A DNA stretch of 64,000 bases from JAVBNT01 sp031551355 (GTDB lineage: Bacteria; Vulcanimicrobiota; CADAWZ01), in the NCBI GenBank assembly GCA_031551355.1, contig JAVBNT010000005.1:37092-101091 (forward strand), written 5' to 3'. The notes under the pieces are model-generated. The model did no database searches. It had not been told where the DNA came from and saw only the letters and a list, made by a program, of their open reading frames with translations. A program made the position numbers and the translations under genes. Shown here piece by piece: positions 7,886-17,500 of the stretch (the stretch's first letter is position 1; each line of letters starts with the position of its first letter).

Positions 7886-8956
7886 ATGCATAAAGATGAT
7901 CAAATGACTTCAAGTGAAAGAGTCGGAAATTTTCTTCAGGGGAAGGAAATTGACAGAATACCGATTATGCCTTTATTCGTTACCGTTTCAGGAAAAGCCG
8001 CCGGCATGACTCATCGTGAAAAGAGAAGCAGTGCCGCTAATGAGGCAAAAGCACAGCTTGCATGCCATGAACGGTTTGGCAACGATCTGCTGATAATGGA
8101 ATACGGGTTGCATGGTATTGGCAAAGCCCTGGGGACTAAAGCCAATGACCCTGAAAACGGCGTCCCTGCGCTGATTGAATTTGCTCTTGCTGATTTGAAT
8201 AACCTTGACGTGCTTGATATGGCAAAACTCGAACGGAAAAACGACGCTAATTTTCAGCGTATTTATGAAGCTGTACAGTTGGCATACGAACAGTCTAATC
8301 AGGAGGTTCCCGTAGGTGTACTCATAAGCGGTCCCTTTACGGCCGCTGCAAGCATATACCAGACGGAGTTTCTTTTGCGGGCAATGAGAAAGAATCCTCA
8401 GCAATTGCATAAACTTATCGGCTTTTGCACTGAAGCACTAAAAATGATCTGCAAGGAGTTTGTTGCCATAGGGGCGGTCATCGGACTTTGCGATCCTATC
8501 GCTTCCGGCACTATTTTGAGACAGAAGCAGTATCAGGAGTTTGTCCTCCCCTATACAACCGATTTAATCAAGCAGCTGCGCGACGTAAACGGGATGATTT
8601 GCTACCATATTTGCGGCGATACTTCATCATTGGTTGAGGATATGGTCTCCACCGGCTGCAGCATGCTTAGTATAGACAACTGTGTCGATCTGGAAGCCAC
8701 AAAGCATAAAGTTGGTGATAAGATATGCCTTGTCGGTAATGTCGATCCTGTGAAAAACTTCATGATGGGCACAGCGGAAGAAATGGATGAAGCAGTTAAG
8801 GACTGTTTCCGCAAAGCGTATGACAATCCTTGCGGTTATGTTCTTTCTTCCGGATGTGATCTGCCGGTTGATGTTCCGCTTGAAAATATGGACGCCTTTA
8901 TGGCGGCCGGCAGAAAATACGGCCGCTGGCCTCTTAATCCTGACCTGTATGTTTAA
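7886..8956 (+). CDS. UroD/MtaA-family corrinoid methyltransferase
   Basis: A 356-aa TIM-barrel methyltransferase of the MtaA/MtbA/CmuA group. Zinc ligands are visible as H241 and C243 in CYHICGDTS, and C324 in VLSSGCDLP. LVGNVDPVKN and the final ENMDAFMAAGRKYG are typical of the family. Known members move a methyl group between a corrinoid protein and a thiol such as coenzyme M, or take it from a methylated substrate. AGGAG precedes the ATG. The gene sits between a short paralogue and the corrinoid protein gene, so it very likely acts on that corrinoid protein. Substrate and final acceptor are not evident. Confidence 0.85.
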   Translation: MHKDDQMTSSERVGNFLQGKEIDRIPIMPLFVTVSGKAAGMTHREKRSSAANEAKAQLACHERFGNDLLIMEYGLHGIGKALGTKANDPENGVPALIEFALADLNNLDVLDMAKLERKNDANFQRIYEAVQLAYEQSNQEVPVGVLISGPFTAAASIYQTEFLLRAMRKNPQQLHKLIGFCTEALKMICKEFVAIGAVIGLCDPIASGTILRQKQYQEFVLPYTTDLIKQLRDVNGMICYHICGDTSSLVEDMVSTGCSMLSIDNCVDLEATKHKVGDKICLVGNVDPVKNFMMGTAEEMDEAVKDCFRKAYDNPCGYVLSSGCDLPVDVPLENMDAFMAAGRKYGRWPLNPDLYV

Positions 8957-8995
8957 CTTGTTGAAATTATACTTTTAATATTTTAGGAGAAAAAA

Positions 8996-9664
8996 ATGGC
9001 CGATAAAAGAGAATATCTGCAAAAATTGTCCGACTGCGTCTTTGAGATGGAAGATGTTGAAGTTATTGAAGTTGCCGAAAAATATCTGCAGGAAGGCTAT
9101 CCTGCTTTTGACGGCGTGATGGAAGGACTTGTCGACGGAATGAACAGGGCAAGTAAAATGTATGATGAGGAAGAGTATTTCGTTTCCGATCTTTTACTGT
9201 GTTCCGACGCCATGTATGCCGGCCTTGGTGTTCTGCGGCCGCACCTTCCGGACGAAGACAAGAATGCCGATAAGCCCAAAGCCGTGATCGGCGTTGTGGA
9301 AGGAGATACTCATGATATAGGCAAAAACCTCGTTAAAATTATGATGGAAACCGCCGGTTTTGAGATGTACGATCTTGGCAGGGACGTGCCGATTGAGTCC
9401 TTTATTGCCAAGGCAAAGGAAGTCGGAGCCGATATGCTCTGCCTGTCAACTCTTATGACGACAACTATGGCCGGAATGACTAAAGCCGTTAATTTGCTTG
9501 TTGAAGAAAAAATGAGGGATAAAGTTCTCGTTCTCATCGGCGGCGGGCCGATATCTCAGGCTTTTGCCGATAAAATAGGGGCTGACGGATACGCGGCTAA
9601 TGCAGTTGAGGCTGTTAAGACTGCCAAAAAATTGATGTCGAAAAGGTGCGGTGTTCCATGTTAA
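8996..9664 (+). CDS. Corrinoid (B12-binding) methyltransferase protein
   Basis: A 222-aa MtaC/MtbC/MttC-type protein. The N-terminal four-helix cap spans about 1-90 (REYLQKLSDCVFEMEDVEV ... PAFDGVMEGLVDGMN). The Rossmann cobalamin domain has the DxHxxG motif (D104, lower axial ligand H106, G109 in GDTHDIGKN), followed by LSTLMTTTMAGM and IGGGPIS. It shuttles methyl groups between methyltransferases in the operon. A strong site (TTTTAGGAGAA) precedes the ATG. Its last 7 bases overlap the next methyltransferase gene. Confidence 0.95.
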   Translation: MADKREYLQKLSDCVFEMEDVEVIEVAEKYLQEGYPAFDGVMEGLVDGMNRASKMYDEEEYFVSDLLLCSDAMYAGLGVLRPHLPDEDKNADKPKAVIGVVEGDTHDIGKNLVKIMMETAGFEMYDLGRDVPIESFIAKAKEVGADMLCLSTLMTTTMAGMTKAVNLLVEEKMRDKVLVLIGGGPISQAFADKIGADGYAANAVEAVKTAKKLMSKRCGVPC

Positions 9665-10680
9665 CGGAGAAAGAAAGGCTTAAAAGAGCCGTTTTGCTTG
9701 AAGAAACGGACCGCCCTCCGTGTATATGTCCCGGCGGCATGATGAACATGGTTACGAGGGAAATAATGGAGACCGTCAATATCGTCTGGCCGCAGGCCCA
9801 TACGGAGCCGCAGCTGATGGCAGGCCTTGCAAAAGCATCATATGAACTTGATTGCTTTGAAAATTACGGACTGCCGTTTTGTATGACGGTTGAGGTTGAG
9901 TTGATGGGAGCAAAGGTCGATATGGGCAGCCTTATTTATGAGCCCCATGTCGTCGGTTACGCGATTGATTCCGTGTCACAGTGGGATAAACTTCCTCTGA
10001 TAGACTTTTCCACTGGCCGCGCAAAAGTTGTTCTGGAGGCAATAAAACTGCTGTCGGCTGAAAAAAACAATGTTCCGATCATTGCCAATCTAACCGGACC
10101 TGTGAGTGTGGCCAGCTCTCTGATGGAGCCGACTGTTTTTTATAAGGAACTGCGGCGTAAAAGGGAAGATGCGCATGCTTTTATGGCATTTGTATCGCAG
10201 CAGCTGCTTAACTTCGGCAAACAGCAGTTGCTGGCCGGTGCCGATATGATTGCCATTTCCGATCCCAGCGGAACAGGGGAAATCCTGGGGCCGAAATTAT
10301 TTGCCGAGTTTGTTGTTCCCTATGTTAATAAAATTGTCTCCGGTCTCAGGGATGTCTCTCCTGATGCCGAGGTTATTTTGCATATCTGCGGGAAAATGCA
10401 GAATGTTTATGAACAACTGGCGCAAGTGAACTGTAATACCTTTAGTTTTGATGCGCTTGTTAATATGGCGGAAGCAAAGGAAATGTTAAAGGGGAAGGCT
10501 GTAATGGGAAACGTCAGCACCTATACGATTGAATTCGGAAACCCTGAGAAAGTTGCTTCTCTGACGAAGTTGTGCCTGAAAAAGGGAGTCGATATAATAT
10601 CGCCTGCATGCGGGATGGGCAATAATTCGCCGCTGGTGAATTTGCGCTCCATGCTCAAGGCTGTCAAAGAGGGTGCTTAA
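9658..10680 (+). CDS. UroD/MtaA-family corrinoid methyltransferase (third paralogue)
   Basis: A 340-aa protein starting at ATG 9658 inside the 3' end of the corrinoid gene. The in-frame upstream codons (from 9646) give only four extra residues and lie within that gene. Zinc ligands H242 and C244 (LHICGKMQ) and C318 (ISPACGMGN) are present. ISDPSGTGEILGPKLFAEF and MGNVSTYTIEFG fit the family. It differs clearly from the 7886 paralogue, so the two full-length enzymes probably play different roles, one on the substrate side and one on the acceptor side. Confidence 0.86.
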   Translation: MLTEKERLKRAVLLEETDRPPCICPGGMMNMVTREIMETVNIVWPQAHTEPQLMAGLAKASYELDCFENYGLPFCMTVEVELMGAKVDMGSLIYEPHVVGYAIDSVSQWDKLPLIDFSTGRAKVVLEAIKLLSAEKNNVPIIANLTGPVSVASSLMEPTVFYKELRRKREDAHAFMAFVSQQLLNFGKQQLLAGADMIAISDPSGTGEILGPKLFAEFVVPYVNKIVSGLRDVSPDAEVILHICGKMQNVYEQLAQVNCNTFSFDALVNMAEAKEMLKGKAVMGNVSTYTIEFGNPEKVASLTKLCLKKGVDIISPACGMGNNSPLVNLRSMLKAVKEGA

Positions 10681-10685
10681 TTATA

Positions 10686-12509
10686 ATGTATTCAATTGTG
10701 GTTCTCCCTTACGGCAGGGTTTTAAAAATGGAAACTCCGCAGACATTGCTGAACCTGCTGACCCGGGAGAAAATCTATGTTGAAAGCCCGTGCCGTGGAG
10801 CAGCTAATTGCGGTAAATGCAGGCTCAAAGTAGTTGACGGGAATTTGCCTCCTTTGACGGAGGACGAAAAAAACATTTTAAGACAGGATGAAATTGATGC
10901 CGGTTTTAGACTTGCATGTAAAGTAACACCTGTTTCTGATATGATTGTTGAAATTGATAAGGCTCAAAAAGGGGACCGTGTGCTGACATCGGGAACGGTT
11001 CCTTTTTTTGTTTTGTCCCCTGCGGTTTCAAAAACTGTAATAGAACTGTCTAAACCGACATTAAAAGAACAAAAACCATATGAACAGCAGCTTTATGAAC
11101 TTGCTCCGTTTGAAGATATGGACTGCCTGCTCATGAAAATGATGCCTTCCGCCCCCGGTTGTTATACCGCCGTTTTCAATGGGAAAAAGCTTATTGGCAT
11201 TGAAAAAGGTGATACATCCGCATCCGTTTACGGTCTTGCGCTTGATATAGGTACGACTACCGTTGTGATGTCGCTTGTAGATCTTATTACGGGTGAGGAA
11301 CTGGCAGCGGAATCATCCATAAATGTACAAAAAGTTTATGGTTCCGATGTCCTGACCCGCATCACGTATGCACAGGAGTTCGGCGCTGAAGGGGTTGAGG
11401 CTTTGCAAAAAGTTTTGCTCGATTCCATCAATACAATGGCCGAAGAGTTGTGCCTGCGCTGTAGCGTCGATAAAAATTTTATTTACGATATTGTTGTCAG
11501 TGCCAATGCCACAATGCTGCATACGCTGCTGGGTGTAGACCCATCGCCGATCGGCTCTTCGCCGTATGCCCCGGTTTTTACTAAAAGCAAAAATATTTCC
11601 GCATTTCAACTGGGACTAAAGTTTGCTCCGGGAGCGATGCTTTATTGTATTCCTTCAGTATCGTCCTATATCGGCGCCGATATAGTATCCGGAGTTATTG
11701 CTGCCGGATTGCAGAAACGTGACGGAAATATTCTTTTTATTGATATCGGCACTAACGGCGAAATCGTGCTTTCCAGAAAGGGAGAACTGATTTCCTGTTC
11801 CTGTGCCGCCGGGCCTGCATTTGAGGGAATGAATATCAGCTGTGGTATGCGTGCTGCTGACGGTGCCGTTGAAGAACTTTCTATAGACAATGGCTGCGTG
11901 ACCTTAAAGGTTATAGGCGGGACTGCTCCTGAGGGAATCTGTGGCAGCGGCATACTGGCGGCGATACGGGAACTTGTTAAGATTGGCTTAATTTCTGCCG
12001 ACGGCAAGCTTTTGAAAGAAAATTGTTTAGATGCCGGCGATTGCCGCCGCCGTCTGTACTGGTCGGAAAACGGAAAACGCGGAATAAAGCTTTCCGGAGA
12101 AAACGGCTGCCTTGGCATAACCGTTAAGGATATCAGGCAGGTTCAGCTTGCCAAAGGAGCGATCCTTTCAGGGTTTTATGCCCTTCTGGAAAGAGCCGGA
12201 CTGGTGATGTCCGATTTGGATGAAGTTGTGATTGCCGGGCAGTTCGGGGCATATTTATCGTCTGATAGCCTTGTGGGCTGCGGTATTTTGCCTTATGAAG
12301 TCAGGGATAAAATCACCTATATAGGAAACTCTTCCAAAACCGGAGCTTATATGGCTCTGATGTCGGTGGATGTACGCGAAGAAATGGAGAAAATAGCCGG
12401 CAAGATTGACTATATGGAACTAAGTGCGTATGAAGGATACGAAAAGCTGTTCGTGAAATCGCTGCAGTTCCCGCAGCCGGAGAAAGAGAGCGCCTCTTTT
12501 GCCTGCTGA
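10686..12509 (+). CDS. Reductive activator of corrinoid proteins (2Fe-2S plus ASKHA/DUF4445)
   Basis: A 607-aa protein. An N-terminal plant-type [2Fe-2S] domain has C36, C42, C45 and C78 (SPCRGAANCGKCRLKV ... RLACKV). A linker region follows, then a long C-terminal ASKHA ATPase domain from about 175, with LALDIGTTTVVMSLVD, FIDIGTNGEIVLS, EGICGSGIL and VVIAGQFGAYL. This is the RACE architecture, which returns inactive Co(II) corrinoid to Co(I) using ATP and low-potential electrons. Directly downstream of the methyltransferase and corrinoid genes, which fits. No ribosome site is obvious, so its start is probably coupled to the previous stop 6 bases away. Confidence 0.93.
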   Translation: MYSIVVLPYGRVLKMETPQTLLNLLTREKIYVESPCRGAANCGKCRLKVVDGNLPPLTEDEKNILRQDEIDAGFRLACKVTPVSDMIVEIDKAQKGDRVLTSGTVPFFVLSPAVSKTVIELSKPTLKEQKPYEQQLYELAPFEDMDCLLMKMMPSAPGCYTAVFNGKKLIGIEKGDTSASVYGLALDIGTTTVVMSLVDLITGEELAAESSINVQKVYGSDVLTRITYAQEFGAEGVEALQKVLLDSINTMAEELCLRCSVDKNFIYDIVVSANATMLHTLLGVDPSPIGSSPYAPVFTKSKNISAFQLGLKFAPGAMLYCIPSVSSYIGADIVSGVIAAGLQKRDGNILFIDIGTNGEIVLSRKGELISCSCAAGPAFEGMNISCGMRAADGAVEELSIDNGCVTLKVIGGTAPEGICGSGILAAIRELVKIGLISADGKLLKENCLDAGDCRRRLYWSENGKRGIKLSGENGCLGITVKDIRQVQLAKGAILSGFYALLERAGLVMSDLDEVVIAGQFGAYLSSDSLVGCGILPYEVRDKITYIGNSSKTGAYMALMSVDVREEMEKIAGKIDYMELSAYEGYEKLFVKSLQFPQPEKESASFAC

Positions 12510-13419
12510 TGTTTTTCTGATAACCGGATTTCTTGGCAGCGGCAAGACCACTTTTATAAACTTGCTTTTGCCTGTGCTTATTTCTAAAGGCCGGACTGCC
12601 GTTATTGAAAATGATTTCGGTGACATTGGCATTGACGCCGGTTTATTGTCTTCCCATAATGTAAAAATGAGAGAGTTGTTGTCCGGCTGTATTTGCTGTT
12701 CTCTGGCCTCCGAGCTGTCTGATGCGCTTTTGGCCCTTGTTCAATCGGACGATCCTGAATATATTGTTGTTGAACCTTCCGGTGTCAGCCGCACCTCTGA
12801 TATTTTAAGGCTTTTGCATTCCCTGGCCGAAAAAAAATTGATCAATATTGCTGATGTGATAACTATTGTTGACTGCGTTAACTTTTTCGATTATCTGGAA
12901 GACTTCGGCTCTTTTTTCACCGATCAGATTTCAGCTGCTTCTGTTTTTATTCTGAGCCATGAATCCGGTTTGCCCGCAGAACATATTTCCTCGGTTATCT
13001 CTGTTCTCAAACAGATAAATGAAACGCCGGTTGTTTGCCGGTTCGATATGCTTAAATCGGCCGGTCCCGGTGCTTTGGCGGATTTGCTGTTTTTGCCGCC
13101 GAAATTTGAATTTGCAACCGGGTTTAACAGGAATGGAAATGAACCTTTGCCTCTTTTTGAATATTGGAGCTGCCGGCCCCAATCGGTTTTTACCGGGCTG
13201 CAAATTGAGAATATATTTAATGTATTTTCATCAGGGGAAGCCGGAAGAATTCTCCGGGCTAAGGGTTTTTGCTTTTCAGGCGATGGTGTTTGCATGCACT
13301 TTGAATATTTGCCCCGCAGTTACAATATTGAACTTATTGCCGGTAAAAATATCGAACCGGGAATTTCCGTTATCGGCATTGATTTGCGGCGGGATGTTCT
13401 TAAGGGAATGTTTGAGTAA
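12499..13419 (+). CDS. CobW/COG0523 GTPase (metal or cofactor chaperone)
   Basis: A 306-aa G3E-family GTPase. It has the P-loop FLGSGKTTF (about 11-19), the metal-binding GCICC at 63-67, and EPSGVSRTSD in the switch region. The only usable start is TTG 12499, which overlaps the end of the corrinoid activator by 11 bases. CobW-family proteins deliver metals or cobalamin to client enzymes. Its place as last gene of a corrinoid/zinc methyltransferase operon suggests it serves these enzymes. The C-terminal CobW domain is short and weakly recognisable. Confidence 0.85.
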   Translation: MPADVFLITGFLGSGKTTFINLLLPVLISKGRTAVIENDFGDIGIDAGLLSSHNVKMRELLSGCICCSLASELSDALLALVQSDDPEYIVVEPSGVSRTSDILRLLHSLAEKKLINIADVITIVDCVNFFDYLEDFGSFFTDQISAASVFILSHESGLPAEHISSVISVLKQINETPVVCRFDMLKSAGPGALADLLFLPPKFEFATGFNRNGNEPLPLFEYWSCRPQSVFTGLQIENIFNVFSSGEAGRILRAKGFCFSGDGVCMHFEYLPRSYNIELIAGKNIEPGISVIGIDLRRDVLKGMFE

Positions 13420-13484
13420 TTTGAATATTAGATATATAAGTTTTTTGAAAAGCAAAGTGTAACATAATATATATTTATAGTCGT

Positions 13485-13890
13485 GCCACTTTAGTAAAGT
13501 CCAAAGAAAATTTAGTTAAAGATACTTTAAAGCTGTTATTTAACGGAAATTCCAAGGAGAGGTTATTAAGGGGGCTATAATTTCGCGCCCCCTCGCATCC
13601 TCTCCTATGGAGAACCTCTCCACGCTACCCCCGCGTTCAACCTGACGCAAGACAATGGTTTTAGTGAAATAGTTTAATCCAAGGTGTGCGACTTCAGACA
13701 TCTACCACTCATACAATGCGTTTTCCCCTGCAATCATTTTACCCGTGGTGCCAAGACGTCCGAAGTTTGACCATGCCAGGGCTTTTTGTAGATAATGAAA
13801 GAATTTATTGTCACTTTAAATTTAACTAAGGAAAGATTCACCGTATTTTGCTTTTTGAGATAACGCTCCATAGGATGTTTTTAAAGTGGC
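13485..13890. repeat. 406-bp element with 9-bp inverted ends and a strong internal hairpin
   Basis: GCCACTTTA (13485-13493) and TAAAGTGGC (13882-13890) are perfect inverted ends. Inside, GGAGAGG (13556-13562) pairs with CCTCTCC (13599-13605) around a second stem, GGGGGC (13570-13575)/GCCCCC (13587-13592). The - strand holds short protein-like frames (one about 53 codons ending near 13545) that I do not recognise. It fills the gap after the CobW gene and abuts the stop codon of the DinJ remnant. It could be a decayed insertion element or a structured RNA. Confidence 0.4.
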
Positions 13891-14142
13891 TTAACAGTCA
13901 TCGTTTAAACTTTTTATCGTATCTTCAACAGAGTTAAACGGGGCGGAGATTTCTTTTCCGGCTTCATCGAGTTTTTGTTTTATTTTGCTGTAATCGTGTA
14001 AATGACCGTATTCACAAATATACGAACCGAAACCATCGTTTATTTCAATGGGCTGCCGTGTTTTTTTTACCGCAAACGGTATACCGCGGCTATCAAGCGC
14101 CGCAGCTATAAACATCCTAACCGCTGTAGAGGTATCTTTTTG
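13891..14142 (-). pseudogene. RelB/DinJ-type antitoxin, N-terminally truncated
   Basis: The - strand frame is open from 14142 to the TAA at 13891. It reads QKDTSTAVRMFIAAALDSRG, then IPFAVKKTRQPIEINDGFG, and ends PFNSVEDTIKSLNDDC. TSTAVRMF...GIPF is the conserved helix-loop of RelB/DinJ antitoxins, and FNSVED is a common C-terminal motif. The DNA-binding N-terminus that should precede it is missing: a TAG stop occurs at 14143-14145, inside repeat sequence. No toxin gene follows; the 13485-13890 element begins where one would be expected. A shorter reading from ATG 14115 gives 74 aa. Confidence 0.55.
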
Positions 14143-14145
14143 CTA

Positions 14146-14236
14146 AGATTCATGCATGAGACGCCTGCCTTGTCTGCTCACAGGCATTTTTTTAATTTTT
14201 CAAAGCTACATACGGCTAATTCCTTCCCGTAGACTG
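14146..14236. repeat. Outer half of an interspersed repeat (also at 63742-63848 and 23205-23240)
   Basis: Read on the - strand, this stretch matches the + strand at about 63765-63848 over most of its length. The shared core is CAGTCTACGGGAAGGAAT followed by a GTATGTAGCT block, and it ends near CTCATGC.TGAATC. A shorter match lies at 23205-23240. It directly abuts the fold-back element at 14237. Confidence 0.6.
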
Positions 14237-14524
14237 CTTTGGTTTGGTTGATTTTTTGCGAAGACGCTCCGGAATCGACCTTAATCTCAGCAAATTCAAG
14301 AGACAAAATGCAAACTCACTCCTACAGTGTTGCGTAGATTACACAACACTGGCATCCTAACGGATGATTTTTATCATAATTTGTGCTGCAGCTAAGCCGC
14401 TGCAGCATTTGGGCGTTCAGCTCCGTTGCTTCAAACATGCATTTTGATGGAATCAGATCAGAATTTGCTTCCTTAAGGGGCCCGATTCCTACCGCAATAG
14501 GCAAAAAATCAACCAAACCAAAGC
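14237..14524. mobile_element. Fold-back (MITE-like) element A, left of the defence module
   Basis: 288 bp bounded by perfect 24-bp inverted repeats (14237-14260 and 14501-14524; the left end begins GCTTTGGTTTGGTTGA). The inner arms are also imperfect inverted copies (GGAATCGACCTTAATCTC near 14271 against the complement of 14460-14490). The middle holds further small hairpins, for example around CTGCAGC/GCTGCAG near 14386-14406. There is no coding capacity. It is closely similar to the complement of element B (22998-23204). The rest of the gap, 14525-14579, holds nothing recognisable. Confidence 0.72.
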
Positions 14525-14579
14525 AACTTATCTTATTAGATTGCCAGTATATCTAGGATTTTTTACACACCGGACCATT

Positions 14580-17500
14580 TTAAAACATTCTTAAAAACTT
14601 GCTTGCTTTTATTCTGTCAAGCTTATCATGGTTGCTTTGATTGTAGTAATTGCGGAGACAGGCATAACAAGAAGGGTTACAGTCGCAATTTTCTGTAAGC
14701 TCAACTGCTTTTTTTATCACTTTGTGCAAATTTTCACCATTTTTATCAACTAATCGTCTGACCTGTCCTGCTCCGCCTGCTACGGCGTCATAAAGTATAA
14801 TATCTTTTCCACGGACAATTCCTTTTATATCGTTTCTTTCTATATCAAGCTCTTTCGACATTGCTTCAAGCAAGGCATAAAGAACAGAAATAAGAGATTC
14901 TGCATATAAATCAAAGGTTAACTTAACTACGTCTGTTTTGAAAACATGCGATAATAATCTTTTCTCCAGTTTGTCTTTTGTGCATTTGTATCCTAAAGAG
15001 TTATAATGTTCAATTTTTTTTGAAGGCCCTTTAATATACCCATGTTCGGTATATCCGCATTGGAGGCATACAAAGAAACAGTTTTTGCAAACGGTCATTA
15101 GAGAATCGTTTGAAGTAGAAAGCAACTTTATTTTATGGTTATTTATTTCAAATTCAAAACTACCCAATTCTTTTCGTTCTTTATCACCTAAATAAAAATC
15201 TTCGCTTCGGTATATTTTTTCAGGTCTTCTGGACATAGAAACGTTTTTTGGGTCTTTTTCCGCGATAAATCCTTTTCTTGGCTCAATTGTTTTAAGCCAA
15301 CTGCTGTCAACTGGGTTATTACAAGCTACACAATTATAATTTTTATCATTTTCTATTTTACTGTAATTCATTTGACCGCATTTACATTCGGCGATATATG
15401 AAATTTCCCAATCAGATCCTTGTGTTTTAAACTGATTTTTCTTAATATATCTGCTCGTATATATCTTGCCGTCTGCAACTACCTGTGATCCCGGAGCATA
15501 TTCCGAAACGGCAAGCTGTAAATCTCTTTGAAGGTTTAATCCGTCCAAATTCAAGTTTGAGTTTGTATGAAGTTCTGCCGTATCTACAGGGAAACCGTAT
15601 TTCGGCAGGATATTGCCTCTTACCAGAAACTCAATCAAATTATTTTTTCCTTTATTATCATCTGGTGATCTGCGAAAATTTTTCAATTTTCTTTCGTAAT
15701 CCGCCTTTGTTTGCAAATCATTTTTAGATGATTTTATTTCTTTTTCATAAAAATCAACAATATCTCTATAATCTTTTACACAAGCATTTAAAATACCATC
15801 TTCACCAATCAGTTCATTTGTCCAACCGAAACTTTCTATTTCCAGGTTTTCATGCAGACTTTTTTCCGTGATTAATTTTGTCAACATCTGTTTAAGTCCA
15901 AGAGGACTGGAGTTTAAAAACGAGCAAAATCTTTCAAATCCGTTTTTGTTTAAAAATATATCGGCATTGTTTCTGTTATAAACATCTTCATTTTCCTTGA
16001 AAAATAATGCGAATGCGACGGCATAAATATGACGACGTATGATTTTTTCGTTTTCTGCGGTAAATATAGGTGCAGTTATCTGTCCTTTAATCATATCAAG
16101 AGGATTTTTATAAAATGTAAAATCATGAGATGATAGTTTGCAGTATGTCAGACAAAATGCGGCGGAATCCCAACTTCTACCGGCACGCCCGCTTCTTTGG
16201 ATATAATTTGCAGGACTCGGAGGTATATTACGCAAAAAAACCGTTTCCAGACTTCCCAAATCAACTCCCATTTCAAACGTTGTCGAGCAGGAAAGAGCAC
16301 TTATTTTCTTTTCTTGAAACCATTGTTGATATTTTGTCTGATTTTTTCGCTCAAGCTGACCTGTATGCTCTTTTATATGAAGCGGAGACATTGAAGGGGA
16401 AGAATACAGTTTCAGATAATGACTGTCAAGATTAGGATAAGTTTGCTCTAAAATGCCGTCACATTTATAATTTATGCATTTATTTTTTATATTATAGACT
16501 GTTCTTTTTCCGCATTTCTTGCATTTATAGAGCTCGGAGTTTATAACTATTTCAAATCGATCGGCTTCAAACAAATATTCACCAGATCTACCTTCCGTTA
16601 AACTACATTGATTTTCAGGAGAGGCTAGATATTTACTCCAATAGTTGCTTAAAAAATCATTTGCTTCTTTTTCGGATACCTTCAAAACATCCATTACTCG
16701 CACAAGTCTTGAATTTTTGTAATACCCACCGTTTGTTCCTGTTTTTGCACCCGAAGCAAAACCGGAAATATTTGTAACATCTCCTGATTTCTTGCATAAT
16801 TTTACATATTTTTGATAAGGAGAATAAAAAATATATTCTCTTTCTGTGTCCGTTAATTCGATTTTTCCTTTTAAGGCACCCATAAGAACAATATCGAAAA
16901 CTAGACTGTCAAGCAAAGTTTGACAGTCCCTGATTTCAATGTTGTATTTACGTGCAAGATTGTCCGCAAATCTAGATGTATCGCCTTTATATTTAAACTT
17001 TAGAAGCCCTAGTGACGTGAAGCTTGTATCTCTTCGTGCATTATACATCTCGTTTAAAACGGCGATCCAGGCATTACGCAGTGAAGTTTCCGTGCTGTTT
17101 TGCTCTTCAGGTTCGGCAAAAGTTTTGTTTTCATCAAACAAGGCGATAAGGCGTTTAACAAAGTCCCTTATATCCCATTTTATTTCCCCGCCTTCTTTTA
17201 GGACCTTATATATAGCACGCCTTCTTAAAAATTCTTCATATGATTTTTCGAGATAACATGCAAAATATGCAGCTTCACTTCTGCTATCAGAAAAACATAA
17301 AAATTGGCGTCTTTTATCTTTTGATTCAGTTACAGGAAGGTCAGTTGCGAAAATATCGTCCGGTTCGGAATTTTCGAAGCTTTCTATATCGGAGCTTTCT
17401 ATAAATGTTGTTTCTTTTTTCGGAAGCTCTTCAAATAAGGATGTTGCTATTGCAGATGTTAAAGCGTCATTGCCTGCATAAAATTTTCTCAAACTTCCTT

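Noticed and set aside
13556..13605. Possible tmRNA or other known structured RNA at the GGAGAGG/GGGGGC double stem
   Set aside because: No tmRNA 5' signature, no CCA-type acceptor end and no tag-reading frame were found, and RNase P and SRP RNA motifs are also absent.
14322..14516. 64-aa - strand frame inside fold-back element A
   Set aside because: It lies entirely in inverted-repeat DNA, has no domain similarity and is not kept in element B.
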